DNA of 6,529 nt from NCBI GenBank assembly GCA_015259035.1, contig JABZHC010000041.1, forward strand, positions 1-6,529. Direction: 5' to 3'. The stretch's first letter is position 1; each line of letters opens with the position of its first letter. A program made the translations under genes and the position numbers. Origin of the DNA: Atopobium sp. Lineage in GTDB: Bacteria; Actinomycetota; Coriobacteriia; Coriobacteriales; Atopobiaceae. Positions 1 through 6,529 of this stretch are shown here, piece after piece. Under the pieces are notes generated by a model. The model was not told the DNA's origin, did no database searches, and saw only the letters and a list, made by a program, of their open reading frames with translations.

Positions 1-1033
1 CAGGAATGATGTTAGAACGGTCCACAATAGCGTGCTCGACTACAGAACCTTCCTTAACAATGCAACCTTCCATCACAATAGAATCGCGTACTACTGCGCC
101 ACGCTCAATAATGACGTTACGGCCAAGGATGGAACCAGTAACCGTTCCGCGAATGCGGCAGCCTGCAGAAATAGTAGAGTTACTTACCTTTGAGCCAATC
201 TCAAACTTTGCAGGAGCAGTATCGTGTGCCTTTGTCTTGATGGAGCGCTCTGGAGTAAAGAGTTCATTTGCTGGCATGGGGTTCAAAAGCTCCATGTTAG
301 CCCGATAATAAGAGTTCTTTGAGAAGATAGATGCTACATGACCTTCAAAGTGGAAGGTGCGAACCTTGACACGATTATAGTCAGCGTGGAGTGCCTCAAA
401 GAGATCAAGATAATCAGTAGCTCTATACCAATCAAGCATGTCAATAAGAAGGTCACGCTTGATAATAAAGCAGTCGAGAGAAGCCTCGTCTCCGCGCTGA
501 ACACCATTGTGCGTTTTAACTACACGGTCACCGTCAAGCTCAACACCGACAACGTCTCTATCGTTATAACGAGTGGTGTAGGTCATCATAGTGATGTCTG
601 CATCAGACTCAAGATGCTGATCAAGCAGCTCGGTAAGATCAGAGTTAAAAACAAAGTTTGAAGTGGACAGCAGAACATACTCTGCGTCAGTTCTCTCAAG
701 ATAAGGCCTGTTGGAAATCAGATCTCTGAGCAGGAAACGAGCGCCTGTGTGAGAGGTACCAAAAGCGGATCCTGGCAGGATAAACAAGCCTCCGCTCTTA
801 CGGTCCAAGTTCCAGTCTTTGCCAGAGCCAAGATGATCGATAAGTGAGCGATAGTTAAAGGGCATGATTACGCCAACGGTACTAATGTCCGAATTAACCA
901 TATTTGAAAGAGGAAAATCTACCAGGCGATATCTTCCCAAGAAAGGCATGGATGCAATTGGGCGTACATCGTTGGCGATTTCCATATTAGTTGAAGCATA
1001 ATTGCAGGTAATAAGGCCAATTACTCTATTCAT
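1..1033 (-). CDS. glgD: GlgD, catalytically degenerate ADP-glucose pyrophosphorylase-like subunit (3' end cut by window edge)
   Basis: The frame is open from the ATG at 1033 to the window edge (344 codons; the family is about 370 residues, so roughly the last 25-40 are missing). Residues 1-250 form a nucleotidyltransferase-like domain with GlgD hallmarks (RPIASMPFLGRYRLVDFPLSN, split here as RPIASMPF then GRYRLVDFPLSN; also YRSLIDHLGSGKDW and GGLFILPG). From about residue 275 onward hexapeptide repeats indicate the left-handed beta-helix domain. Compared with GlgC next door, the glycine-rich GGxGxRL loop is absent (residues 8-22), the catalytic SGD is STS (Ser125), and RDVGT is replaced by ASIFS. 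In Bacillota, GlgD partners GlgC and changes its activity or effector response; here that role is inferred. The start shares its A with the glgC stop (TAATG), so translation is probably coupled. The family call is very secure; the absence of catalysis is an inference from residues. Confidence 0.95.
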   Translation of the reverse strand, partial: MNRVIGLITCNYASTNMEIANDVRPIASMPFLGRYRLVDFPLSNMVNSDISTVGVIMPFNYRSLIDHLGSGKDWNLDRKSGGLFILPGSAFGTSHTGARFLLRDLISNRPYLERTDAEYVLLSTSNFVFNSDLTELLDQHLESDADITMMTYTTRYNDRDVVGVELDGDRVVKTHNGVQRGDEASLDCFIIKRDLLIDMLDWYRATDYLDLFEALHADYNRVKVRTFHFEGHVASIFSKNSYYRANMELLNPMPANELFTPERSIKTKAHDTAPAKFEIGSKVSNSTISAGCRIRGTVTGSILGRNVIIERGAVVRDSIVMEGCIVKEGSVVEHAIVDRSNIIP

Positions 1034-2181
1034 TAGTGCTCACCTCTTTCGACTACTACATCATTTCCAACAACAGCAATCTCTTTATTAAGGTCAGAAC
1101 TACCAACGTGGACGTTCTTCTCGACCACGGCGTTCTCACCAAGAATTGCACGAATTACCACCGCGCCAGGCTTAACTTCTGCGCCGGGAAGAAGCACGGA
1201 GTCAATAACGCGAGCTCCCTCACCAATAACGGCATCGGTAGACAAAATTGAATGGCGAGAATAACCAAAGACCTGGCATCCGTTGCTTACCAGACAGTCG
1301 TCTACCTCGCCGAAAGCACCAATGTACGCTGGTGGACGGGTGGAAGCATTGGACAAAATAGGGAACTTATCCGAGAAGATATCAAACTTAGGCTCAGATC
1401 CAAGTAGATCCATGCTGGTCTCATGATAGCTTGCAATGGTACCTACATCACGCCAGAAACCCTCAAAGCGATAGGCAAAAAGACGTTTGTCATCATCAAG
1501 CAACGTCGGAATAATATCGCCGCCAAAGTCATGAGAAGATTCAGGATTCTTTGCGTCCTCACGCAAAGTCTCAAGAAGCAAATCTGTGCTAAAGATATAG
1601 ATTCCCATGGACGCCAGGTTGGACTCTGGCTCTTTGGGTTTCTCGGAAAACTTGGTGATCCTATCCTCATCATCAATGGACATGATGCCGAAGCGAGAGG
1701 CCTCTTCCCAGGGAACAGGCATGACGGCAATGGTGAGGTCTGCGTTGTTCTTCTTATGACAGGCGAGCATCTCGCCGTAATCCATACGGTAAAGCTGATC
1801 GCCAGAGAGAATTAGTACGTAATCAGGGTTATTCTGCTCAATGTAACCAATATTCTGGGTGACGGCATCTGCGGTTCCCGCATACCACGCACCACCAGAC
1901 TGTGTTGCGAAGGGAGGAAGAATAGAAATTCCACCACCGCGCTCATCAAGGTCCCAAGCACTACCTGATCCCACGTAAGAGTGCAGCAAATAAGGACGAT
2001 ACTGTGTCAAAACACCTACCGTAGAAATTCCTGAATTTGCGCAGTTGGATAATGCAAAGTCAATAATGCGGAACTTGCCACCAAACGAGACAGCAGGTTT
2101 AGCTACTTTTGAGGTCAGAGCACCTAAGCGGCTTCCCTGTCCTCCTGCAAGTAGCATTGCAAGACATTCCCTTTTGCTCAT
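1033..2181 (-). CDS. glgC: GlgC, glucose-1-phosphate adenylyltransferase (ADP-glucose pyrophosphorylase)
   Basis: The enzyme converts glucose-1-phosphate and ATP to ADP-glucose and pyrophosphate, the committed step of bacterial glycogen synthesis, in the cytoplasm. From the ATG at 2181 it has 382 residues, like the short GlgC of Bacillus rather than the roughly 430-residue enteric form. Seen in order: nucleotide loop AGGQGSRL (residues 12-19), AKPAVSFGGKFRIIDFALSN (27-46), catalytic GDQLYRMDY with Asp128, SEKP near 179-182, SNLASMGIYIF for the sugar phosphate, and RDVGT (244-248). A left-handed beta-helix of hexapeptide repeats fills the C-terminal third. All expected catalytic residues are present. 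I chose the ATG at 2181 over an in-frame TTG at 2223 because AGGAG sits eight bases upstream and family homology begins at MSKREC. A Lys (residue 25) is kept where enteric GlgC has its fructose-bisphosphate-site Lys, but the following Arg is Val, so effector response cannot be predicted. Confidence 0.97.
   Translation of the reverse strand: MSKRECLAMLLAGGQGSRLGALTSKVAKPAVSFGGKFRIIDFALSNCANSGISTVGVLTQYRPYLLHSYVGSGSAWDLDERGGGISILPPFATQSGGAWYAGTADAVTQNIGYIEQNNPDYVLILSGDQLYRMDYGEMLACHKKNNADLTIAVMPVPWEEASRFGIMSIDDEDRITKFSEKPKEPESNLASMGIYIFSTDLLLETLREDAKNPESSHDFGGDIIPTLLDDDKRLFAYRFEGFWRDVGTIASYHETSMDLLGSEPKFDIFSDKFPILSNASTRPPAYIGAFGEVDDCLVSNGCQVFGYSRHSILSTDAVIGEGARVIDSVLLPGAEVKPGAVVIRAILGENAVVEKNVHVGSSDLNKEIAVVGNDVVVERGEH
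1040..1048 (-). promoter_or_regulatory. Ribosome binding site of glgD, inside the 3' end of glgC
   Basis: The minus strand reads AAGAGGTGA, one base short of the full anti-16S consensus AAGGAGGTGA, six bases before the ATG at 1033. It lies within the last codons of glgC, which supports the TAATG overlap start and coupled translation of glgC and glgD. Confidence 0.85.
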
Positions 2182-2189
2182 ATCCAAAT

Positions 2190-2194
2190 CTCCT
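2190..2194 (-). promoter_or_regulatory. Ribosome binding site of glgC
   Basis: AGGAG, within the purine-rich run GAGAGAGGAGA, lies eight bases before the ATG at 2181. It decides the glgC start: the upstream in-frame TTG at 2223 has no comparable site at a suitable distance. Confidence 0.85.
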
Positions 2195-2219
2195 CTCTCC
2201 CCAACAGAGGTCTTTATTC

Positions 2220-2240
2220 TCAACGTCTTACGACGATTGA
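2220..2240 (-). other. Intercistronic hairpin with GTAA tetraloop between glgP and glgC
   Basis: On the transcript strand, TCAATCGTC pairs with GACGTTGA around a GTAA loop: eight base pairs with one bulged T in the 5' arm. The loop fits the stable GNRA class. It lies 17 bases after the glgP stop and has no following T-run, so it is not a standard intrinsic terminator. It may protect or mark the 3' end of a processed glgP message, or slightly reduce read-through into glgC. The pairing is seen directly; the role is conjecture, and a stem this short could occur by chance. Confidence 0.4.
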
Positions 2241-2256
2241 ACCTAAACGCAGATCC

Positions 2257-4686
2257 TTACACGTGCCAAATATCTTCCATGTACTCCCTGATAGTTCTAT
2301 CAGCCGAGAAGAAACCAGAGTTTGCAGTATTGTGAAGTGCGCGAGCATTCCAGCTACGACGATCTGCATAGGACTGAGTAAGCTCTTCCCATGCCTTCAC
2401 GTAGGCGTCAAAGTCAATAAGCACCAGGTCAGGATCATTGTTGATCAGCAGATAGTCGTGAATTGACTCAAAGTTGCCAGAGAGTCGGCTCAACGAACCA
2501 TCGGTCAGCATATTTACAATGCGAGCCAGCATTGGGTTCTGGTTAAGCAGGTTTTGTGCAAAGTAGGTGCCGGAAGCATATACCTGCTGAACCTCGTCTG
2601 CACGAAGACCAAAAATCTTAATGTTCTCTGGTCCTGCAAGCTCAGAGATCTCAATATTTGAACCATCATAGGTACCAAGGGTCAGAGCCGCATTCATCAT
2701 AAGCTTCATGTTTGAGGTACCAGAAGCCTCTGCACCAGCAACTGAAATCTGCTCTGAAATATCAGATGCAGCATAGATAAGCTGTGCATTTGAAACAGCA
2801 AAGTTTGGAATAAAGACAATCTTCAGACGACCCTCAATGCGCTCATCGTTGTTAACCACGTCTGCAACGGAGTGAATAAGTCGAATGACTTCCTTTGCAA
2901 AGGTATAGCTCTGAGCAGCCTTGCCCGAGAAAATAAAGGTTGTTGGAGCTGGCTTATAGCTTGGGTCATCAAGCATGCGGTTGTAGAGATACAAAATCTT
3001 AAAGACATTAAGCAGCTGACGCTTATATGCATGGAAGCGTTTTACCTGCGTATCAAAGATGGTATTGGTATCCATCTCAACACCGGTTGTCTTCTTGACG
3101 TATGCAGCAAGACGCTCTTTTTCTTCTTTCTTTGCAGCGTCCATCTTGTCCAAGAACTCAGCATTATTCTCAAAAGCAGAAAGCTTCTGAAGTTCATTGG
3201 CATCATCAAGCCAGCCGGTACCGATAGCCTCAGTAATAAGCTTTGCGTAAGCGGTATTAGCCTGTGCCAAGAAGCGACGGTGGCAGATGCCGTTAGTCTT
3301 GTTATTAAAGATTTCTGGACGAAGCTTGTAGAAATCCTTCAAAACACTCTGCTTCAAAATGTTAGTGTGCAGATCAGATACACCGTTAACCGAGTGGCTA
3401 AACAAAATAGAGAGGTTAGCCATACGAACGGTGTTATCCCACAACACAGCTGTTGAGGCGAGAAGTTCGGTGTTGCCGTTAGAGTCAACAAGCAGCTGCT
3501 CCTTATAGCAACGATCAACCTCGTCGATAAACATATACAAGCGAGGAAGCAGCTCACGGAAGGTGTTAATAGGCCACTTCTCAAGAGCCTCAGGCATAAC
3601 GGTGTGGTTGGTATAAGAGATTGCGTTTCTCGCGATATCAAATGCCTTGTTAAAGTCAACACCATGGTCATCGACAAGAAGGCGCATAAGCTCTGGTCCG
3701 CACATTGCTGGGTGCGTATCGTTAGTGTGGATACAGACGTGATCTGCAAAGTGTTCCCAATCCTCACCGTACTTATCCTTATAAGCGCGAAGAATGGTCT
3801 GAAGACCAGCGGAAACAAACAGGTACTCCTGCTTTAAGCGAAGAATGCGTCCATGTTCACCGGAGTCATTTGGATACAAAATGGTTGAAATTGCCTCAAC
3901 GTCAGAGCGGAACTTATTTGCACGGGCATAATCGCCGGCGTTAAAAGCATCAAGATCGAAGTCTTCTTCTGCTGGCTCTGCAGACCAAAGACGCAGCTTA
4001 TTTACGGTCTTTGCGCCATAGCCAACAATAGGCACATCGTATGGAACAGCCCTTACTACCTGGCCACCCTCTTGCGAGAACCAGAAGTTGCCATTCTCGT
4101 CCTCATGCCTTACAACTGTGCCACCAAAGCGCACCAGTACGCTAGAATCGTCTTTTCTGACTTCCCATGGATATCCATTTGCCAGCCAGTTATCGGTACG
4201 CTCTACCTGGCGTCCATCCTTAATCTCCTGGCGGAAGAGGCCGTAGCGGTATCTCATGCCATTACCAAAGCCAGCCATTCCCTCGTGTGCCATGGAGTCC
4301 AGGAAGCACGCGGCAAGCCTTCCCAGACCACCATTGCCAAGGCCAGGGTCTACCTCTTGAGCGGCAAGCTCCTGAAGCGAAGTACCCATCTCTTTAAGAC
4401 CCTCTGCAACAACGTCAGTAATACCAAGATTGAGCAGGTAATTTTCAAGCAGTGGTCCTAGAAGGAACTCAAGGGAGAAGTAATAGACCTGCTTGTTTGC
4501 ATGAATATAGGAGGTTGACTGAATTTCTCGCGCCTTTTCTGCAATGAGGTGAGCAAGAACGTTATAGCGCTCCTGATCAGTGCATTCTCCATAGTATTTA
4601 CCAAGAATCTTGATGAACTTATCGCGATACTGCTCCTCAAAATCTTGTTTATCGGTAAAAATGTTTTGTCCGTTATTTACGGCCAT
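2257..4686 (-). CDS. glgP: GlgP, glycogen/alpha-glucan phosphorylase (GT35, PLP-dependent)
   Basis: It releases glucose-1-phosphate from the non-reducing ends of alpha-1,4-glucan by phosphorolysis, in the cytoplasm. The product is 809 residues from the ATG at 4686, the usual family length. Landmarks: YYFSLEFLLG (68-77), the glycine-rich DPGLGNGGLGRLAACFLDSM (113-132), DNWL..GYPWE (165-175), HTNDTHPAM (320-328), HTVMPEALEKWP (361-372), QVKRFHAYKRQLLN (547-560) and the signature EASGTSNMK (653-661), whose Lys661 (codon 2704-2706) should bind pyridoxal phosphate. I chose the ATG at 4686 over an in-frame TTG at 4716 because a GAGG-rich site precedes it and the TTG lies deep inside glgB. Its start overlaps the end of glgB by 14 bases. 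Two small oddities are Pro78, where many relatives have Arg in EFLxGR, and Ala553 in KRFHAYKR, where many have Glu (HEYKR). A maltodextrin preference cannot be excluded, but the glg context favours glycogen. Confidence 0.97.
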   Translation of the reverse strand: MAVNNGQNIFTDKQDFEEQYRDKFIKILGKYYGECTDQERYNVLAHLIAEKAREIQSTSYIHANKQVYYFSLEFLLGPLLENYLLNLGITDVVAEGLKEMGTSLQELAAQEVDPGLGNGGLGRLAACFLDSMAHEGMAGFGNGMRYRYGLFRQEIKDGRQVERTDNWLANGYPWEVRKDDSSVLVRFGGTVVRHEDENGNFWFSQEGGQVVRAVPYDVPIVGYGAKTVNKLRLWSAEPAEEDFDLDAFNAGDYARANKFRSDVEAISTILYPNDSGEHGRILRLKQEYLFVSAGLQTILRAYKDKYGEDWEHFADHVCIHTNDTHPAMCGPELMRLLVDDHGVDFNKAFDIARNAISYTNHTVMPEALEKWPINTFRELLPRLYMFIDEVDRCYKEQLLVDSNGNTELLASTAVLWDNTVRMANLSILFSHSVNGVSDLHTNILKQSVLKDFYKLRPEIFNNKTNGICHRRFLAQANTAYAKLITEAIGTGWLDDANELQKLSAFENNAEFLDKMDAAKKEEKERLAAYVKKTTGVEMDTNTIFDTQVKRFHAYKRQLLNVFKILYLYNRMLDDPSYKPAPTTFIFSGKAAQSYTFAKEVIRLIHSVADVVNNDERIEGRLKIVFIPNFAVSNAQLIYAASDISEQISVAGAEASGTSNMKLMMNAALTLGTYDGSNIEISELAGPENIKIFGLRADEVQQVYASGTYFAQNLLNQNPMLARIVNMLTDGSLSRLSGNFESIHDYLLINNDPDLVLIDFDAYVKAWEELTQSYADRRSWNARALHNTANSGFFSADRTIREYMEDIWHV

Positions 4687-6529
4687 GCTTCCCCCTCTTT
4701 GGAAGTTCTTTCTCAAACGCTAAAACAATGCCACCAAGCGGAGGAACAGACAGTTCTACCGAATAATCTCTTCCATTCCATGCCACTGGCTTGGTGGAAA
4801 GTTTCTTAGTATTCACAATACCCGAACCGCCAAATTCTTTTGCGTCGGAATTAAACACTTCTTTCCACACACCTGCAGAAGGCATGCCTAAACGGAAGTT
4901 CTGATGGGTTGCAACGTCAAAATTGATGAGAATAACCAGGTCCTCGAAAGGCTTTCTTCCGTGACGAACAAACGAGATGATTGATTGTTCATTATTGTCT
5001 GCGTCAATCCAATCAAATCCACGGTTGTCGTAGGCATACTGCCAAAGTCCTGGATGATTCTTATAGAAATGATTAAGAGCCTTAATAAATGCCTGCTGAT
5101 GAGCGTGAGTTGGATACTCCTCAGTCAAGTAATACTCAATACCCTCGTAGTAGCGCCATTCAATAAACTGCGCAATCTCGTTGCCCATAAAGTTAAGCTT
5201 AGCGCCCGGATGAGTCATCTGATGAAGTGCCAAAGCCCTCATGCCAGCAAACTGTCTCCACCAATCCCCTGGCATACGCTGAATAAGGCTACACTTACCA
5301 TGAACAACCTCATCATGGCTGAATGGCAGCACAAAATTCTCGTTGAACTGGTACATGCTAGAGAAGGTCAGAAGACGGTGGTTGCCTGGTCTATAAGGGA
5401 AATCAGTCTGACAATAGTGCAGAGTATCATTCATCCAGCCCATGTCCCATTTAAGGTTAAAGCCAAGTCCTCCAACCTCTGGAGGATAGGTAACCAGCGG
5501 CCATGCTGTGGACTCTTCTGCAATCATAAGAACGTCAGGATGCTCTTTCTGAGCAGTCTCATTACAAAGACGCAGAAAAGCACTTGCATCCAAATCTTCT
5601 TCAGTTCCCTTATGGTTAAAACGCTTCTGAGAAGGATCGTCGATACCAAAATTCAAATACAGCATGCTACTGACACCGTCAACACGAATGCCATCAGCAT
5701 GATAGTCATTCAGCCACATGAGTAGGTTGGAAACAAGGAAGCTTCTAACCTCACCACGAGTAAGATTAAACTTAAGAGTTCCCCAGTTAGGATGCTCTTT
5801 TTCTTCAAAGAGCCTAGTGCCATCAAACTCTGCAAGACCATGAGCGTCTTTGCAGAAGCCTCCTGGGACCCAGTCTAAAATGACACCGATGCCAGCCTGA
5901 TGGCAGCAATCAATAAAGTGTTTGAACTGGGCAGGATTGCCATACCTTGAGGTGGGAGCAAAATAACCCGTTACCTGATAACCCCAAGATCCATCAAAAG
6001 GATGCTCCATAACAGGGAGAAGCTCAATGTGGGTGTAACCCATCTCTTTAACGTAAGCTACCAGCTCTTCTGACAATTCATCATAGGTGTAGAAAGCATC
6101 TACGTTGGTATCAAAGTAGTCTTTAGGTTCTTCAGCCTGCTCTGCAGCTTCTGCATCAGCAGAATCTTCCTCTTGGGCAGTCAGGTCAGTATGCTGCTTC
6201 CAGCTTCCAAGATGAACTTCAAAGATGTTAAGAGGACTATGCAGGAACTTAAGCGATACACGCCTTTTCATCCATGCATCGTCTTCCCAAACATACACGT
6301 CTGGGTCAAACGTAATAGATGCCGTATGTGGCCTGACCTCCGCATAGGTACCATAGGGGTCAGCCTTAAAAATCTTCTGTCCAGAAGCGGATACAATCAG
6401 GAATTTATACAATACTTCCGAGGTGATTCCTGGAATAAAGCCTTCCCAGATTCCGCCGTATTTTGAACGAGAAAGAACATTGACGGTATCATCCCAATTA
6501 TTAAAATCTCCAACAACAGAGACAGAGGC
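4673..6529 (-). CDS. glgB: GlgB, 1,4-alpha-glucan branching enzyme (GH13; 5' end cut by window edge)
   Basis: It transfers alpha-1,4-glucan segments to form alpha-1,6 branches in glycogen. The frame is open from the right edge to the TAA at 4673-4675: 618 codons are present, and the start plus perhaps the first several dozen residues lie outside. It begins within a CBM48-type N-terminal domain (VVGDFNNWDD, 6485-6514), followed by FEVHLGSW and the GH13 barrel. The barrel includes LLPVMEHPFDGSWGYQVTGY, region II DGIRVDG with the nucleophile Asp at 5678-5680, AEEST with the acid/base Glu at 5516-5518, and SHDEVVHGK with the conserved Asp at 5312-5314. A C-terminal beta domain ends near VPPLGGIVLAF. 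Oddities: region I reads DWVPGGF where relatives such as E. coli GlgB have DWVPGHF; an acidic Ala/Glu-rich insert lies at about 6119-6172; and the protein ends in a basic tail (PKRGKHGRK) coded where glgP's ribosome site lies. It is first of the genes seen, and the promoter must be outside the window. Confidence 0.96.
   Translation of the reverse strand, partial: ASVSVVGDFNNWDDTVNVLSRSKYGGIWEGFIPGITSEVLYKFLIVSASGQKIFKADPYGTYAEVRPHTASITFDPDVYVWEDDAWMKRRVSLKFLHSPLNIFEVHLGSWKQHTDLTAQEEDSADAEAAEQAEEPKDYFDTNVDAFYTYDELSEELVAYVKEMGYTHIELLPVMEHPFDGSWGYQVTGYFAPTSRYGNPAQFKHFIDCCHQAGIGVILDWVPGGFCKDAHGLAEFDGTRLFEEKEHPNWGTLKFNLTRGEVRSFLVSNLLMWLNDYHADGIRVDGVSSMLYLNFGIDDPSQKRFNHKGTEEDLDASAFLRLCNETAQKEHPDVLMIAEESTAWPLVTYPPEVGGLGFNLKWDMGWMNDTLHYCQTDFPYRPGNHRLLTFSSMYQFNENFVLPFSHDEVVHGKCSLIQRMPGDWWRQFAGMRALALHQMTHPGAKLNFMGNEIAQFIEWRYYEGIEYYLTEEYPTHAHQQAFIKALNHFYKNHPGLWQYAYDNRGFDWIDADNNEQSIISFVRHGRKPFEDLVILINFDVATHQNFRLGMPSAGVWKEVFNSDAKEFGGSGIVNTKKLSTKPVAWNGRDYSVELSVPPLGGIVLAFEKELPKRGKHGRK
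4691..4698 (-). promoter_or_regulatory. Ribosome binding site of glgP, inside the 3' end of glgB
   Basis: AGAGGGGG precedes the ATG at 4686, with GAGG seven bases upstream. It lies within the final codons of glgB, where it encodes part of a basic Lys/Arg/Gly tail. It supports the ATG start and translational coupling of glgB and glgP. Confidence 0.8.

Noticed and set aside
338..661. A 107-codon open frame on the plus strand in the left part of the window.
   Set aside because: The minus strand there codes unbroken GlgD sequence with clear family motifs; the plus-strand frame is its shadow.
2182..2223. A longer glgC starting at the in-frame TTG at 2223, adding 14 residues.
   Set aside because: The added residues (MRIKTSVGERGDLD) do not resemble the family, the TTG lies in the hairpin arm without a good ribosome site, and the ATG at 2181 has AGGAG at eight bases.
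2182..2256. A possible internal promoter before glgC (TTGAGA as a -35 box in the glgP-glgC gap).
   Set aside because: No TATAAT-like -10 box lies at a suitable distance downstream; the region at about 17 bases is G-rich ribosome-site sequence.
2872..3456. A 194-codon open frame on the plus strand opposite glgP.
   Set aside because: It is antisense to conserved phosphorylase sequence, with no domain-like features or convincing start signal.
4687..4716. A longer glgP starting at the TTG at 4716, adding ten residues.
   Set aside because: It would translate through the ribosome site of the ATG at 4686, has no comparable site of its own, and adds residues that the family does not need.
4985..5725. 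A 246-codon open frame on the plus strand opposite glgB.
   Set aside because: It lies wholly within the well-conserved GH13 coding sequence, shows no recognisable motif, and is best explained as an antisense shadow.
1..6529. Mobile elements, CRISPR arrays, tRNA or rRNA genes, defence or toxin systems.
   Set aside because: The four glg genes cover nearly every base, and no repeats, terminal inverted sequences or RNA-gene signatures were seen on either strand.

Overview
The window holds four adjacent genes, all on the minus strand, and no other convincing coding content. Transcription runs from right to left: glgB (glycogen branching enzyme, start beyond the right edge), glgP (glycogen/alpha-glucan phosphorylase, complete), glgC (ADP-glucose pyrophosphorylase, complete), then glgD (GlgC-like companion subunit, end beyond the left edge). 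glgB and glgP overlap by 14 bases, glgP and glgC are separated by 75 bases, and glgC and glgD share one base (TAATG). This looks like one glycogen-metabolism operon with strong translational linkage.

GlgC makes ADP-glucose from glucose-1-phosphate and ATP. GlgD probably modulates GlgC rather than catalysing, because the nucleotide loop and the catalytic and metal-site residues of the family are replaced in it. A glycogen synthase (GlgA, not seen here, perhaps just outside the window) would use the ADP-glucose to extend chains. GlgB adds alpha-1,6 branches, and GlgP removes glucose from the non-reducing ends as glucose-1-phosphate. The segment therefore pairs synthesis and breakdown functions.

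The organism is a bacterium. A GlgC of about 380 residues paired with a GlgD is typical of Bacillota and is also found in some Coriobacteriia (Actinomycetota). Sampled lines put GC content at roughly 45-50%, and there are clear AGGAG-type ribosome binding sites. A Coriobacteriia (Atopobium-like) or Bacillota host fits, but the sequence alone does not settle it.

This is an ordinary metabolic region and I do not see a new system. The points most worth a second look are a Gly in place of the GH13 region I His in GlgB, an acidic low-complexity insert in GlgB, the multiply degenerate active site of GlgD, and a hairpin with a GTAA tetraloop in the glgP-glgC gap.
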